From: Bacteroidota bacterium
Lineage (GTDB): Bacteria; Bacteroidota; Bacteroidia; Flavobacteriales_D; Crocinitomicaceae
Assembly: GCA_006227105.1 (NCBI GenBank)
Contig: SBFR01000251.1
Coordinates: 1 to 47,537 of the forward strand
Direction of reading: 5' to 3'
DNA length: 47,537 nt
In this document: piece after piece, positions 27,101-34,620 of the stretch
How the letters are laid out: each line of letters begins with the position of its first letter
Numbering within the stretch: position 1 is the first letter of the stretch
The notes under the pieces: model-generated
What the model saw: only the letters and a program-made list of their open reading frames with translations
What the model was told of the DNA's origin: nothing
The model's database searches: none
Translations under genes and position numbers: made by a program

Positions 27101-27925
27101 ATGGTGAACATGTGGGCGGAATCAACTCCTCTTTTCGATATTCCAAATTCTGTTGTCGGATGTATTGGAAGTGAGATTGTAATTGATGCCAATGCATCAA
27201 CTGGTTCAAACTGTGAATGGACGTTCTCTGACGGAACTACTATTTATGACTGTGGACCAATCATCTTCAATTTTAATCAAACTGTTTGTCTTGACATGCA
27301 ATTGATTGTATCGAATAGTCAAGGATGTAGAGATACCATTTCGATCGCAGAGTTTCTATGTGTAGCTCCGGATCCTGTTGCATCATTCACGGCTGAGTCT
27401 TATGAATTATATACGACTGATCCTGATACTTATTTCTACAACAGCTCTACAGGCGCTTCTAATTTTATCTGGAACTTTGGTGATGGAACTCCTTTGAATT
27501 ATCAAGAGGAACCGTATCATCAATTCCCTACAACGACAGGTCAAGAATCCTTTGAGGTGTGGTTGTATGCTATATCAGATTTCGGATGTATTGATTCAAC
27601 CAATGCGTACATCAATATGACAGAGGAGCTGATATTGTACGTGCCAAATACATTCACTCCTGACGGTGACGCATATAACAACGAATTCGTGCCGATCCTT
27701 TCTTCAGGATACGACCCTAGAAATTATGAATTGATGATCTTCAACAGATGGGGAGAATTGATCTTTAATTCAACAGTAGCTGGAGAAGGTTGGGATGGAA
27801 CCTATAAAGGAGCAAAATGTCAGGAAGGAGTTTATACGTGGAAATTGAAGGTGATGAATATCAACACCGACCGTAAAGAAGAATTTGTTGGTCACGTTTC
27901 CTTATTGAGGGGAGCTGGTCTCTGA
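21170..27925 (+). CDS. Giant T9SS-secreted SprB-repeat adhesin with type B (gliding-associated) C-terminal domain
   Basis: This 2251-residue protein has a signal peptide (about 1-23). A Cys-rich module follows (about 35-155, with GACCNPGG and ENCYSITSIP), then several PKD/Ig-like segments (about 260-440). About 19 SprB-type repeats span about 445-1960. Each carries CFGxxDGSI-like, SWSNGATT and AGTYTVTVxDxNGC motifs and usually two cysteines, suggesting one disulfide per module. A PKD domain near 2070-2150 (WNFGDGTP) precedes the type B T9SS domain (LYVPNTFTPDGDAYNNEF..FNRWGELIF..GWDGTYKG). By analogy with SprB it should be a surface-anchored filamentous adhesin used in gliding or attachment. 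It is monocistronic. Its 3' end overlaps the convergent gene by 65 bp. Confidence 0.95.
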   Translation: MVLRYIHTSLFLFILIFQGVIAQSLEPVTLNDTLNCGGGTPTFEVDLTGNPGGTWVSNPEQRGGACCNPGGDNNCVQFNVTLDPGAEGILFSVPDGCGASPSGSLFYQVDCGPLTSVGTPLCLTGTGPFVITFCKPGNNENCYSITSIPAPSSSGDVLTADGCQDTLSVFGLDPASVTWSSIPQNGQPVNYYNNYLSNLTGGQQGTSGVLYDQDLTTVLVTPQPGYPPTISYQVCGTVLGACSAASFCDTASVSIFPTLFADPGPSVAICNGTVTGATVTMGAIGGTAPYTYTWTGPGGFSQTNVSNSTTDNITAMIAGTYTCVISDATGCPTATGSVIVTEFFVDIVADPGPDQAVCGTPAPTVILNGTVSGTNSGIWSGGNGTYTDNVNDLSLSYIPTAAEIAAGSVTLTLTPTNTGGCPNTANQVVINLTQFTSTLTAIPTDISCNGLTDGSINLTVSPGAPAYATSSYSWSTGAVTEDISGLAVGSYTVTVTDVNGCTASTTASIAQPTPVTLSLTQVNVVCFGGSTGSVDLTPSGGTPGYTYSWSNGATSQDVSGLIAGTYTVTVNDANGTTAGCTASTSVTITEPLAPVSITFTQTNVSCFGGSDGAINITPAGGTPGYTYSWSNGATTEDISGLTAGTYTVVVNDANGSSGGCSSTVSVTITEPLAPVTLSSTQVNVLCFGGATGSIDLTAAGGTPGYTYLWSNGATTQDISGLAAGTYSVTVNDASGAGGGCASTLSLTITQPLAPVTVSGTQVEVLCFGGSNASIDITPAGGTPGYTYSWSNGATTQDVSGLIAGTYTVTVNDASGSTGGCTASASFTIAQPAAPVTVSTTQVDVLCFGGITGSVDLTPAGGTPGYTYLWSNGATTQDISGLPAGTYTVVVNDANGTTGGCTASTTVIIVEPLAPVTVTGTQVDVLCFGGSNGSIDITPAGGTPAYSYLWSNGATTQDLSGLTAGTYSVVVSDANGSTGGCTATTSFTIVQPLAPVSVTSTQVDILCFGDATGSVDITPAGGTPAYTYSWSNGATTQDISGVPAGSYTVTINDANGSTGGCATTLTVTLTEPTLLTSSVTPSIYPGGFNLSGCSPDGWVDLTVNGGVSNYSYVWSNGATTEDISNLLAGTYNVTITDNNGCTTTNTITLTSPSGLSQTVSSPTFPSGNNISCFGASDGTVDLSPIGGTPPYTFLWSNGATTEDLSNVPAGTYNVTITDDNGCQIVSSITLTQPTALTQSTAAFTYPSGDNISCFGFSDGSIDLTIGSGSPGYTYSWSNGATTEDIGGVPAGTYNVTATDINGCQISASVTLIEPTLLTQSNIPGTYPSGDNISCFGLSDGSVNLSVSGGSPGYSYAWSNGAITEDISGAPAGTYSVIITDLNGCQVTTSITLVEPVALTQSNTPFTYPSGDNISCNGFSDGSIDLTIGGGSPTYNYLWSNGSSNQDISGLTAGTYTVTVTDVNGCTITSSATLIEPAPLNQSITAGTFPSGDNISCFGFNDGSIDYVPGGGSPGYTYSWTTINGTGLVPGNEDQTGLTTGTYQVTLTDINGCQQTTSITLVQPTALDLSLTPSVYSGGFNLSACDDDGTIDATISGGSPGYSYAWSPNGEVIEDLSNLAAGTYSLTVTDLNGCQIIQDITLTQPIVVSVLGTVTSNYNGADISCPGASIGSANGNASGGTGPYTYQWTDINGVVVGNGANLTNVPAGTYTVTATDLEGCTATFDVTLSDPPVLVLDSYVTSDYNGADVSCFGSTDGAITVDLVGGTPTYTYTWRDENGIVISNAQSPNGLGAGDYEVTVTDANGCISLANVTVTEPDELIVSSQVISDYNGADVSCFQYEDGSVQADPVGGTPGYQYSWSDATGVIGTTQSLITSVGAGIYNVQVTDINGCNATSTVTVTEPTPLVAQSEIISNYFGAPISCLGNNDGIAEATYSGGTAGYSVVWNTIPPVNTGYFDQFMEGVWTATVTDANGCTDTTMVNMWAESTPLFDIPNSVVGCIGSEIVIDANASTGSNCEWTFSDGTTIYDCGPIIFNFNQTVCLDMQLIVSNSQGCRDTISIAEFLCVAPDPVASFTAESYELYTTDPDTYFYNSSTGASNFIWNFGDGTPLNYQEEPYHQFPTTTGQESFEVWLYAISDFGCIDSTNAYINMTEELILYVPNTFTPDGDAYNNEFVPILSSGYDPRNYELMIFNRWGELIFNSTVAGEGWDGTYKGAKCQEGVYTWKLKVMNINTDRKEEFVGHVSLLRGAGL
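22711..24390 (+). repeat. Adhesin repeat block A: seven units of exactly 240 bp (80 codons)
   Basis: The codon for the conserved Trp (SWSNGA/LWSNGA) falls at 22814, 23054, 23294, 23534, 23774, 24014 and 24254, each 240 bp apart. Units share LCFGG..GSxD and NDANGxTGGC. Synonymous positions differ freely between units, so the copies are old yet have kept identical length. Block edges are approximate. Confidence 0.93.
24391..25848 (+). repeat. Adhesin repeat block B: six units spaced exactly 243 bp (81 codons)
   Basis: The Trp codon falls at 24506, 24749, 24992, 25235, 25478 and 25721, always 243 bp apart. Units share YPSGDNISCFGFSDGS and end in DxNGCQ. Units at about 25143 and 25386 still share a DNA-identical stretch over the PSGDNIS codons, suggesting a more recent duplication or conversion. 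The first unit differs in its linker. Edges are approximate. Confidence 0.93.
26102..27133 (+). repeat. Adhesin repeat block C: four units of exactly 258 bp (86 codons)
   Basis: The Trp codon falls at 26225, 26483, 26741 and 26999, always 258 bp apart. Units share SxYNGADxSC near their start and a longer loop after the Trp (for example DINGVVVGN). The transitional unit at 25979 is 258 bp after the last block B anchor and 246 bp before the first of block C. Edges are approximate. Confidence 0.9.
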
Positions 27926-29273
27926 TCCTTCCTTCGACTGGAGGAACAGGATTGGTTTCCTTATTGATCAGCCTGTCAACTCTCAAGAACACATTCCAGT
28001 ATTTTTCTTTCGTCATATCTGACCAATGGATCTCATAATACCTGTATTGAAATATCTGGATCTGACACACGATTGTAAGAACTACGATAACTGGAATAAT
28101 CAATTTTTTTCTCAGTCTCGATTCGAGTAGGATACCAAGAGGGATCATAAAGAATGGAAGGAATTCGACAAATACTCTGGAAGAGAAACTGCCTCCATAA
28201 TACCACATCCACCAAGAAGAAAATACATAGGTCGTAACGAATAAAAAAAGGAATAGGGATGTAGCGGTAAACTTTGAGTCCTTCCATAATTTGTAAAGAC
28301 CAAACAAGGAAACAAGGTAAATAGGCGTGTATAGAAATAGCCCCTTTTTATAGCTAAACAGGATATCGATCAAATGAGGATGCAAGAAATCGAATCCTTC
28401 TTCACCATATGAATAGACAATGTAATTTCCAGTTGATACCTTATAGATAATTAATTGGAGGAATATGATCAACGATCCGGCAACCATGATCAGTAACATT
28501 TTAAAAGGCTCTTTTATAAGCCGTAAAACAAGATCCTCCTTAAGGGTTTTCCAGTCTCCAGCAATGAATGGGAGTGAAAAAAGGATCAATCCATTAACGG
28601 GTCTGATCAATACGATCATTCCTGTAGTCAAGCTCAAGAACAAAAGCCACCTCAGATCGCCGGACAGGAAGTACCGTTTTGCTGTGTAAATAAAGGCTGT
28701 AAAAAAGAAAAAGCTGAAAACATGGGAAAGCCCAGGTTCACTGACAACATAGTAAAATAAGTTAGTGCCAAATGTGCATGCAACGATCACCCAGACTCTA
28801 TTCCATTTTGAAACCGAATACATTTCAAGAATACGATTTAACAGCAGCAATCCTGAAAGGAAATAGAACAATGCTGCAACACTGACAGAAACCATATACG
28901 GTTTTGAAAAACCGTCAGCCACAGAATCCGTAACAGTTGCGTAAAGATGTGCCACTAAGAAAAAAGGTAATTCAGCCAAGGCCGTTCCCGCGTAATATTT
29001 ATTGATCACCTTATTATTGGATCCTGATCTATAATCGTAATAAGTATTCGGGTTGTAATATTTTTCTTTTTCGATCTCGTCAAAGAATCCAAAATTCAGA
29101 TCATGATAGATAAAAGTTGCTGGTAGGTATGCGTAGTATCCTTTAGCATCTGCTTCCAGGATGTGTTTCCAGCTTTCTTTGGTCCAATTGAAGTTATTTG
29201 AGACCAGTGTCATTACCAATCCGGTAATGAGGATAAACAATTTAGGTGAATCTATTTTGTTTCGGATCCTCAT
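27861..29273 (-). CDS. Polytopic membrane protein, probable GT-C-type glycosyltransferase
   Basis: This 470-residue protein has about ten membrane helices from residue 12 onward. An acidic first extracytoplasmic loop carries LEADAKGYYAYLPATFIYHDLNF, and a cluster of aromatic residues (SSWWMWYYGGSFSSRVFVEFLPFF) lies near 340-365. This is the layout of GT-C enzymes, which use polyprenyl-phosphate sugars, with an acidic residue in loop 1. Donor and acceptor are unknown. The start overlaps the upstream methyltransferase stop by 4 bp, so the pair is one operon. The last 21 or so residues are read antisense to the end of the adhesin gene and look like a run-on tail (RIRDQLPSIRKRDQQ). Confidence 0.8.
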   Translation of the reverse strand: MRIRNKIDSPKLFILITGLVMTLVSNNFNWTKESWKHILEADAKGYYAYLPATFIYHDLNFGFFDEIEKEKYYNPNTYYDYRSGSNNKVINKYYAGTALAELPFFLVAHLYATVTDSVADGFSKPYMVSVSVAALFYFLSGLLLLNRILEMYSVSKWNRVWVIVACTFGTNLFYYVVSEPGLSHVFSFFFFTAFIYTAKRYFLSGDLRWLLFLSLTTGMIVLIRPVNGLILFSLPFIAGDWKTLKEDLVLRLIKEPFKMLLIMVAGSLIIFLQLIIYKVSTGNYIVYSYGEEGFDFLHPHLIDILFSYKKGLFLYTPIYLVSLFGLYKLWKDSKFTATSLFLFLFVTTYVFSSWWMWYYGGSFSSRVFVEFLPFFMIPLGILLESRLRKKLIIPVIVVLTIVCQIQIFQYRYYEIHWSDMTKEKYWNVFLRVDRLINKETNPVPPVEGRIRDQLPSIRKRDQQILLYGRC

Positions 29274-30055
29274 TGTTTTTTTCTGAGGATATAATACGCC
29301 GTGGTAGTGTAAAATTCTCTCAGGAAAGGAATATTAAAGACAGGTAATAATTTTCTTGGCTTCAATTTAAACTTCACTTCATAATTGGGGTTGATGAAAT
29401 ATAAATTTTCATCCAAGATCTCCAAACCACTCTTACGAACGATCTTCTTAAATCTAAAGATCGAAATTCGGGTATCGTAAACATCGGTTAACAATCCGTT
29501 TACGGTTGATTCCTTTTCTCCAAATAATTTTAATATGGCTTTGAATACAGGTCTTGGAGTGACATGAAACCAAGGTAATTTGCTCAGGATCTTTCCTTCG
29601 CACATTTGCTGATGACCTCCGAACGGGTTGCACCAAGGAGGAAATCCCTGAAAGATGATTCCATCATCCTTTAAAAAAGTTTTAAGCAGTGGAACAAATT
29701 TCTCCTGATTCGGAATATGTTCCAGCGTATCTTTCATAAAGATGATATCGAACTTTTGATCGAAATCTTTAACATCGTAAATGTCTGAAGCAATAAGCGT
29801 CAGTTTTGGATGAGAATCGATATCCAAAAGCCTTTTAGCGTCTTCAATACTTTTCTCACGAATATCTACACCGGTAATAAAACAACCTTTATCCATGAAA
29901 GGCTTCAGGTTTCCACCGTAGCCACAACCAACTTCAAGTACTTGGGTGTTTTCAGTAATTGGTTTGAATTTCTCAATATAGGGAAGGATGTATTTGTTCA
30001 AGGTTGTGTGTTGTTCCTTGAAGTACAATTCTCTGTTATTGTGCCTTTCTTCCAT
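29270..30055 (-). CDS. Class I SAM-dependent methyltransferase
   Basis: This 261-residue protein has the Rossmann-fold methyltransferase motif I VLEVGCGYGGNL (39-50), motif II-like FITGVDIREKSIEDAK and the post-motif MKDTLEHIPN, as in the UbiE/Methyltransf_11-23 group. The C-terminal third (about 170-261) is basic and aromatic and probably binds substrate. The 4-bp overlap with the GT-C-like gene suggests a common glycan or lipid-linked substrate, but that is inference. It has an imperfect -7 element (CATTTTTG on the minus strand) just before the ATG; the true promoter is unclear. Confidence 0.88.
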   Translation of the reverse strand: MEERHNNRELYFKEQHTTLNKYILPYIEKFKPITENTQVLEVGCGYGGNLKPFMDKGCFITGVDIREKSIEDAKRLLDIDSHPKLTLIASDIYDVKDFDQKFDIIFMKDTLEHIPNQEKFVPLLKTFLKDDGIIFQGFPPWCNPFGGHQQMCEGKILSKLPWFHVTPRPVFKAILKLFGEKESTVNGLLTDVYDTRISIFRFKKIVRKSGLEILDENLYFINPNYEVKFKLKPRKLLPVFNIPFLREFYTTTAYYILRKKQ

Positions 30056-30105
30056 GAATACAAAAATGAAGAATTTATTCGGTTCTCATGAACAATTTTA
30101 TCGTT

Positions 30106-31101
30106 CTAACGGGATAGTTGATAAAGAATGATCATGTTGATCGTATAGAAAATGAAGATCACGAGTGTGTCAGCCGCCATGAAGATCTTTTTTTCCTTTT
30201 GTGGAAACATGACACCAATGATGGCAACGCACGACATAAGTATCACGAAGAAAATAGATACGATATGAGAATCAGATGCATCTTTTAAGAGATATCCTTT
30301 GGTATAAAAAATGTCGTCGAGAAAAAGAATGAAAGGATTGAATAAATTACTTCCGAGTAGGTTACCAACGGCCATGTCCGTTGATCCCATGCGCACTGCA
30401 GCCAGTGAAACAGCAATCTCTGGAAGTGAAGTACTTATGGCCAAGAACAAGGTTCCGACAAACGTTTGACCCAACCCTGTTTTTTGAGCAATTCCTTCCG
30501 CAAAATGGGGAAGCGCAAAGGCAGTAACGATAATGATCAATGCAAAAAAGCAGTACATCAAAATGATCTTTTTCAATGAAAGATGAGTTGTAGTTGTAGA
30601 TACAGGTTGGATTTGAGGATGAACTTTCTGATATCGATAGATGGTCCGCACCGAAATTAAATAGACGACAGCAAAAGAAAGCGCAAACAATCCAATGGAA
30701 GGGATAAGCACAAAATTCTCATTTAGATAAATACCTAATCCTGCCATTCCGATTAGAATTATTCCGAATGAAGCCGCCAGGATGTGGCTTTGAGAGACAT
30801 TCTGGAACAATGGTTTATCCTTTGGCGTAAATAGATCCATTAAGGTGAGAATTCCAAGGTTAAATGCACAACTACCGATAATATCTCCAACAGCAAGATC
30901 TGCTGATTCAAGAACCATAGAGGAACTGATCCCAACCATCATTTCAGGAAGAGATGTAACTGCAGCCATTAGGATCAATCCGACCCAGGCTTTACCCATA
31001 CCTGTGACCTCTGCGATCTGATCCCCATAGAAAGACAACTTTTTTCCAGAGAAAAAAATGATGACCGCACAAACCAGAAATCCTAGAACATCAAACCACA
31101 T
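30106..31101 (-). CDS. CaCA-family sodium/calcium exchanger
   Basis: This 331-residue protein has about ten membrane helices and the two inverted alpha repeats of the Ca2+/cation antiporter family. The first has AAVTSLPEMMVG (TSLPE at 49-53) and VGDIIGSCAFNLGIL; the second has ISTSLPEIAVS and VGNLLGSNLFNPFIL. The paired acidic residues in these motifs bind the ions. It probably exports Ca2+ using an inward Na+ or H+ gradient. Its start overlaps the end of the upstream P-type ATPase gene by 11 bp, so the two are cotranscribed and likely form a calcium-extrusion unit. Confidence 0.92.
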   Translation of the reverse strand: MWFDVLGFLVCAVIIFFSGKKLSFYGDQIAEVTGMGKAWVGLILMAAVTSLPEMMVGISSSMVLESADLAVGDIIGSCAFNLGILTLMDLFTPKDKPLFQNVSQSHILAASFGIILIGMAGLGIYLNENFVLIPSIGLFALSFAVVYLISVRTIYRYQKVHPQIQPVSTTTTHLSLKKIILMYCFFALIIIVTAFALPHFAEGIAQKTGLGQTFVGTLFLAISTSLPEIAVSLAAVRMGSTDMAVGNLLGSNLFNPFILFLDDIFYTKGYLLKDASDSHIVSIFFVILMSCVAIIGVMFPQKEKKIFMAADTLVIFIFYTINMIILYQLSR

Positions 31102-33547
31102 TTTGTTTCTGTAATTTTTTCAATCGAATAATTTTTACAAATTCCAGAATAATAAGCATTGCAGCTGAGAGACCAATCGAGATCAGGAAATGCGAATATC
31201 CTGGATTATGGAATTTAAAAAGATGCTGCACACTTTGAACACTAATTGTTACGAAAAGTACAAGACTGGATACGCTTAAGATGATAAGTAGTACCGGATT
31301 CCTTTCAGTGAATATGTGGAAAATACTTCTGGTCTGAGAGAGATAGCTAATGATCAAGAAGATATTACCGATGATCAAAGTTGTAAAACTAATCGCTCTG
31401 ATTTCATCCTCTGTATGTCCCTCCAACCTGGAAACGTAATGAACGATCATTACTACTGCAAAAAGAAAAAGACCTGAGCCTACGCTTCTCAGAATACGTT
31501 GATTACTAAAGAAGGAATGTGAAGGGTCTCGTGGTGGCCTTTGCATTATTCCTTTTTCCTCTTCTTCTGCTTCAAAAGCGATTGAACATATTGGGTCTAT
31601 GATCAATTCCATGAATATAATATGAACCGGAAGCAGGATCAATGGCATTTCCGGGAAAAAGGCAGGTGTCAGAACCAAACCAATGATCGGTATATGAACA
31701 GCGATAATATATGACATTGCCTTTTGTAGGTTATCAAAGATTTTTCTACCACTTTTTATTGCGGAAACTATGCTCGAGAAATTATCATCCAAAAGAACAA
31801 GTGAGGCTGCTTCTCGAGCGACATCAGTACCTTTCATACCCATTGCAATTCCGATATCGGCAGCTTTCAGAGCAGGGGCATCGTTGACACCATCTCCCGT
31901 CATTACTACGACTTCATTATTTGATTGCAATGCTTTAACGATCCTGAGTTTTTGTTCCGGAATCACTCGCGCAAATACGTTGACCGATGTAATGTCTTTC
32001 TGCAATTGTTCTTCGGACATATTGTTCAGGTCTTGCCCCGTTAGAACAGAAGGTTCTGAAATTCCTATTTGTCTTGCGATATTCAATGCTGTCGCCGGAT
32101 GATCTCCTGTGATCATGACTACTTTTATTCCTGCAGTTCTGCATTCTTCAACAGCTTTAGGAACTTCGGACATGATAGGGTCTTCAAAGGAAACTAGGCC
32201 TTCAAAATTAAATTGAATGTCTTCAATACGCATAGGAAGTTCTGAAGTGATACAACCTCCAATAGCAAGTACCCTCATTCCCTTATCCGCATATTTAGCA
32301 ATCTTTTCATTCAGCTGGTCGTGCAATTCTTCAGAAACAGAGGCACAGCACTTAATCACACTTTCAGGAGCTCCTTTTACAAAAATGTGGTATTGATCAT
32401 CCTTTTTGAAAACACGGGTGATCATCAGATGATCTTTGGATAAAGGAAATTCTTTTATGAATTCCATTGATGATTCAGATTGAAATGCCTGAAAAGCGAC
32501 ATCCATAGGGTCTATTGAACGAGGATCGCTTGCCAGTGCACCAAATTGTAAGATCTTGGTGTTGATGGGGTCAGAATCTTCAGTTAGAAAAGACTTTTTG
32601 CCATCAGTGATCCTGACGATCCTCATTTTATTTTGTGTTAGAGTGCCGGTCTTATCGGTGCACAAAACGGTCGCGGCTCCGAGTGTTTCAATAGCCGAAG
32701 GTTTTCTTGTAAGTACATTTTTCTTCGACATTCTCCAGGCTCCCAAGGCAAGGAAAACGGTAAGCACAACTGGGAATTCTTCAGGCAAGATCGCCATGGA
32801 AGAAGCAAGACCATTAAGCAGAGACTGCAAGAAATTTCCTCTTGTCAGATAAAATGTAAGAACAACGAGAATACTGATTGCTCCTCCAATGAGAAAAAGT
32901 CTTTTTATCAGACTAGTCATTTCTTTCTGTAGTCTTGTCTGTTCTTGAGTTATCCCTTTGAGCGACTGTCCGATCTTTCCAAATTCCGTTTTTTCTCCGG
33001 TATTGAGTACGATTGCTTCAGAACTTCCGCGTACTACCAAGGTTCCAGAAAACACCTTTCCCTCGCTTCTGGAAACGGCTACGGATTCACCAGTTAAAAC
33101 AGATTCGTCAATGACCAACTGGTCATCCAGGAATAATTCTGCATCCGCTGGGATTCGATCTCCCTCGTGTAAAAGAATAAGATCACCTGGGACTACTTCT
33201 CTACCCGGAATCCTTTGATCTTTTCCATCTCTTCTAACGATCACTCTTGGTGAGGAAAGTTTTTGCAACATCTCAAGGGCCTTTTCGGTTTTTTGATGTT
33301 GATATACAGAAATAAAAATGATCAAAACCGTCGATGACAAAAGGATCATTCCCTCTTTATAGTCGCCAAGAATAGTATACAACCCTGCACACGTTAGGAG
33401 GAGGATAAACATTGGTTCTTTGAAGATACCAATGATCAACTTGAAAATGCTGTTATCTTTTTTATCGGTTAATTCATTGTATCCGAATCTCTTAAGTCTC
33501 TCCTCTGCTTCGGAACTGGTAAGACCATTGTTTTTTGTTGAGATCAT
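31091..33547 (-). CDS. P2-type cation-transporting ATPase, probable Ca2+ pump
   Basis: This 818-residue protein has the full P-type ATPase plan: an N-terminal cation-ATPase segment (about 5-70), an actuator domain with TGES (152-155), a membrane-helix-4 ion site PEEFP (255-259), the phosphorylation site DKTGT with Asp298, a nucleotide domain (KGAPE) and the hinge MTGDGVNDAPALKAADIG. Helix 6 carries MELIIDPICSI. The closest class is the SERCA/PMCA-like P2 group, but helix 4 reads PEEFP rather than PEGLP, so ion selectivity is less certain. Overlap with a CaCA exchanger supports Ca2+. No exact -7 element was found upstream. Confidence 0.93.
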   Translation of the reverse strand: MISTKNNGLTSSEAEERLKRFGYNELTDKKDNSIFKLIIGIFKEPMFILLLTCAGLYTILGDYKEGMILLSSTVLIIFISVYQHQKTEKALEMLQKLSSPRVIVRRDGKDQRIPGREVVPGDLILLHEGDRIPADAELFLDDQLVIDESVLTGESVAVSRSEGKVFSGTLVVRGSSEAIVLNTGEKTEFGKIGQSLKGITQEQTRLQKEMTSLIKRLFLIGGAISILVVLTFYLTRGNFLQSLLNGLASSMAILPEEFPVVLTVFLALGAWRMSKKNVLTRKPSAIETLGAATVLCTDKTGTLTQNKMRIVRITDGKKSFLTEDSDPINTKILQFGALASDPRSIDPMDVAFQAFQSESSMEFIKEFPLSKDHLMITRVFKKDDQYHIFVKGAPESVIKCCASVSEELHDQLNEKIAKYADKGMRVLAIGGCITSELPMRIEDIQFNFEGLVSFEDPIMSEVPKAVEECRTAGIKVVMITGDHPATALNIARQIGISEPSVLTGQDLNNMSEEQLQKDITSVNVFARVIPEQKLRIVKALQSNNEVVVMTGDGVNDAPALKAADIGIAMGMKGTDVAREAASLVLLDDNFSSIVSAIKSGRKIFDNLQKAMSYIIAVHIPIIGLVLTPAFFPEMPLILLPVHIIFMELIIDPICSIAFEAEEEEKGIMQRPPRDPSHSFFSNQRILRSVGSGLFLFAVVMIVHYVSRLEGHTEDEIRAISFTTLIIGNIFLIISYLSQTRSIFHIFTERNPVLLIILSVSSLVLFVTISVQSVQHLFKFHNPGYSHFLISIGLSAAMLIILEFVKIIRLKKLQKQNVV

Positions 33548-33615
33548 GGATATTGTAGATTCGTTTTATCAGATAAACCGATGTTACTAAAATAGTATTT
33601 CTGTCGACAACTCCT

Positions 33616-33623
33616 TACCTTTG
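33616..33623 (+). promoter_or_regulatory. -7 promoter element overlapping the dusB start region
   Basis: TACCTTTG matches TAnnTTTG exactly, but only 4 bp separate it from the GTG start at 33628. Transcripts usually begin several bases after this element, so the mRNA would be leaderless or nearly so. Confidence 0.55.
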
Positions 33624-33627
33624 TGCC

Positions 33628-34620
33628 GTGGTAAAGATCAGGAATATCGAATTGGGGGAATTCCCTTTGATACTTGCTCCAATGGAGGATGTGAGTGATC
33701 CGCCTTTTCGTGCTTTATGCAAGAAACATGGCGCAGATCTGATGTTTACTGAATTTATTTCATCTGAAGGGTTGATTCGGGATGCTGCAAAAAGCGTTCA
33801 GAAACTCGATATTTTCGAATACGAGAGACCCATTGGAATACAGATTTTCGGAGCTGAGATCGAAAGTATGCGAATGGCTGCTGAGATCATTGAAAAGGCA
33901 AATCCTGATATTATCGATATCAATTACGGCTGTCCTGTAAAAAAGGTAGCATGTAAAGGAGCTGGGGCTGGTATCCTCCAGGATATTCCCAAGATGGTAA
34001 GAATGACCGAAGAGATCGTTAAATCCACTAAACTTCCTGTTACAGTTAAAACGAGATTAGGCTGGGATGACGAAACAAAGTACATTGTTGAGACTGCTGA
34101 AAGACTTCAGGATGTTGGAATTGAAGCAATATCGATTCACGGAAGGACGCGTAAGCAAATGTATAAAGGTGATGCTGACTGGACCTTGATCGGTGATGTG
34201 AAGAACAATCAACGTATGCGAATTCCAGTTTTTGGAAATGGGGATATAGATACACCCGAGAAGGCAGTGGAATACAGGGCTCGATATGGTGTTGATGGAA
34301 TCATGATCGGTAGGGCAAGTATTGGTTATCCGTGGGTTTTCAATGAGATCAAACATTTCATGGCAACAGGTGAGCATTTATCCGCACCGAATGTCAAGGA
34401 TCGGGTAGAGGCAGCAAGACAACATCTGATGATGAGTATTGAGTGGAAAGGAAAAAATCTGGGAATTGCTGAAATGAAACGCCATTACACGAATTATTTC
34501 AAAGGAATAGCTCATTTCAAAGAGTTCAGGACCAAATTGGTGAGCTCTTTTGATCTTGATGAAATACTTTCAACCCTTGATTACATCGAAAATCACCAAG
34601 AAGAATTCATTTTTGTTTAA
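33628..34620 (+). CDS. dusB: tRNA-dihydrouridine synthase (DusB-type)
   Basis: This 330-residue protein matches the FMN-dependent Dus enzymes, which reduce uridines in the tRNA D-loop using NADPH. It has the FMN-barrel motifs LAPMEDVSDPPFR (16-28), DINYGCPVKKVACKGAGAG with the catalytic Cys of GCP, VTVKTRLGW, SIHGRTRKQMYKG and GNGDI with IGRASIGYPW. Length and motifs fit DusB. The start is GTG: the family opening VKIxNIEL..FPLxLAPM begins immediately after it and no ATG is available. Its stop codon overlaps that of the convergent STAS-like gene in a shared TTAA, and no terminator is visible between them. Confidence 0.94.
   Translation: MVKIRNIELGEFPLILAPMEDVSDPPFRALCKKHGADLMFTEFISSEGLIRDAAKSVQKLDIFEYERPIGIQIFGAEIESMRMAAEIIEKANPDIIDINYGCPVKKVACKGAGAGILQDIPKMVRMTEEIVKSTKLPVTVKTRLGWDDETKYIVETAERLQDVGIEAISIHGRTRKQMYKGDADWTLIGDVKNNQRMRIPVFGNGDIDTPEKAVEYRARYGVDGIMIGRASIGYPWVFNEIKHFMATGEHLSAPNVKDRVEAARQHLMMSIEWKGKNLGIAEMKRHYTNYFKGIAHFKEFRTKLVSSFDLDEILSTLDYIENHQEEFIFV

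Noticed and set aside
22711-27133. Regular repeats resembling a CRISPR or satellite array
   Set aside because: The units are 240-258 bp, in frame, and encode SprB-type protein modules; there are no short identical repeats with unique spacers.
27861-30055. GT-C protein plus methyltransferase as a dedicated adhesin glycosylation system
   Set aside because: Only adjacency on the opposite strand supports it; there is no shared transcript and no known partner domain.
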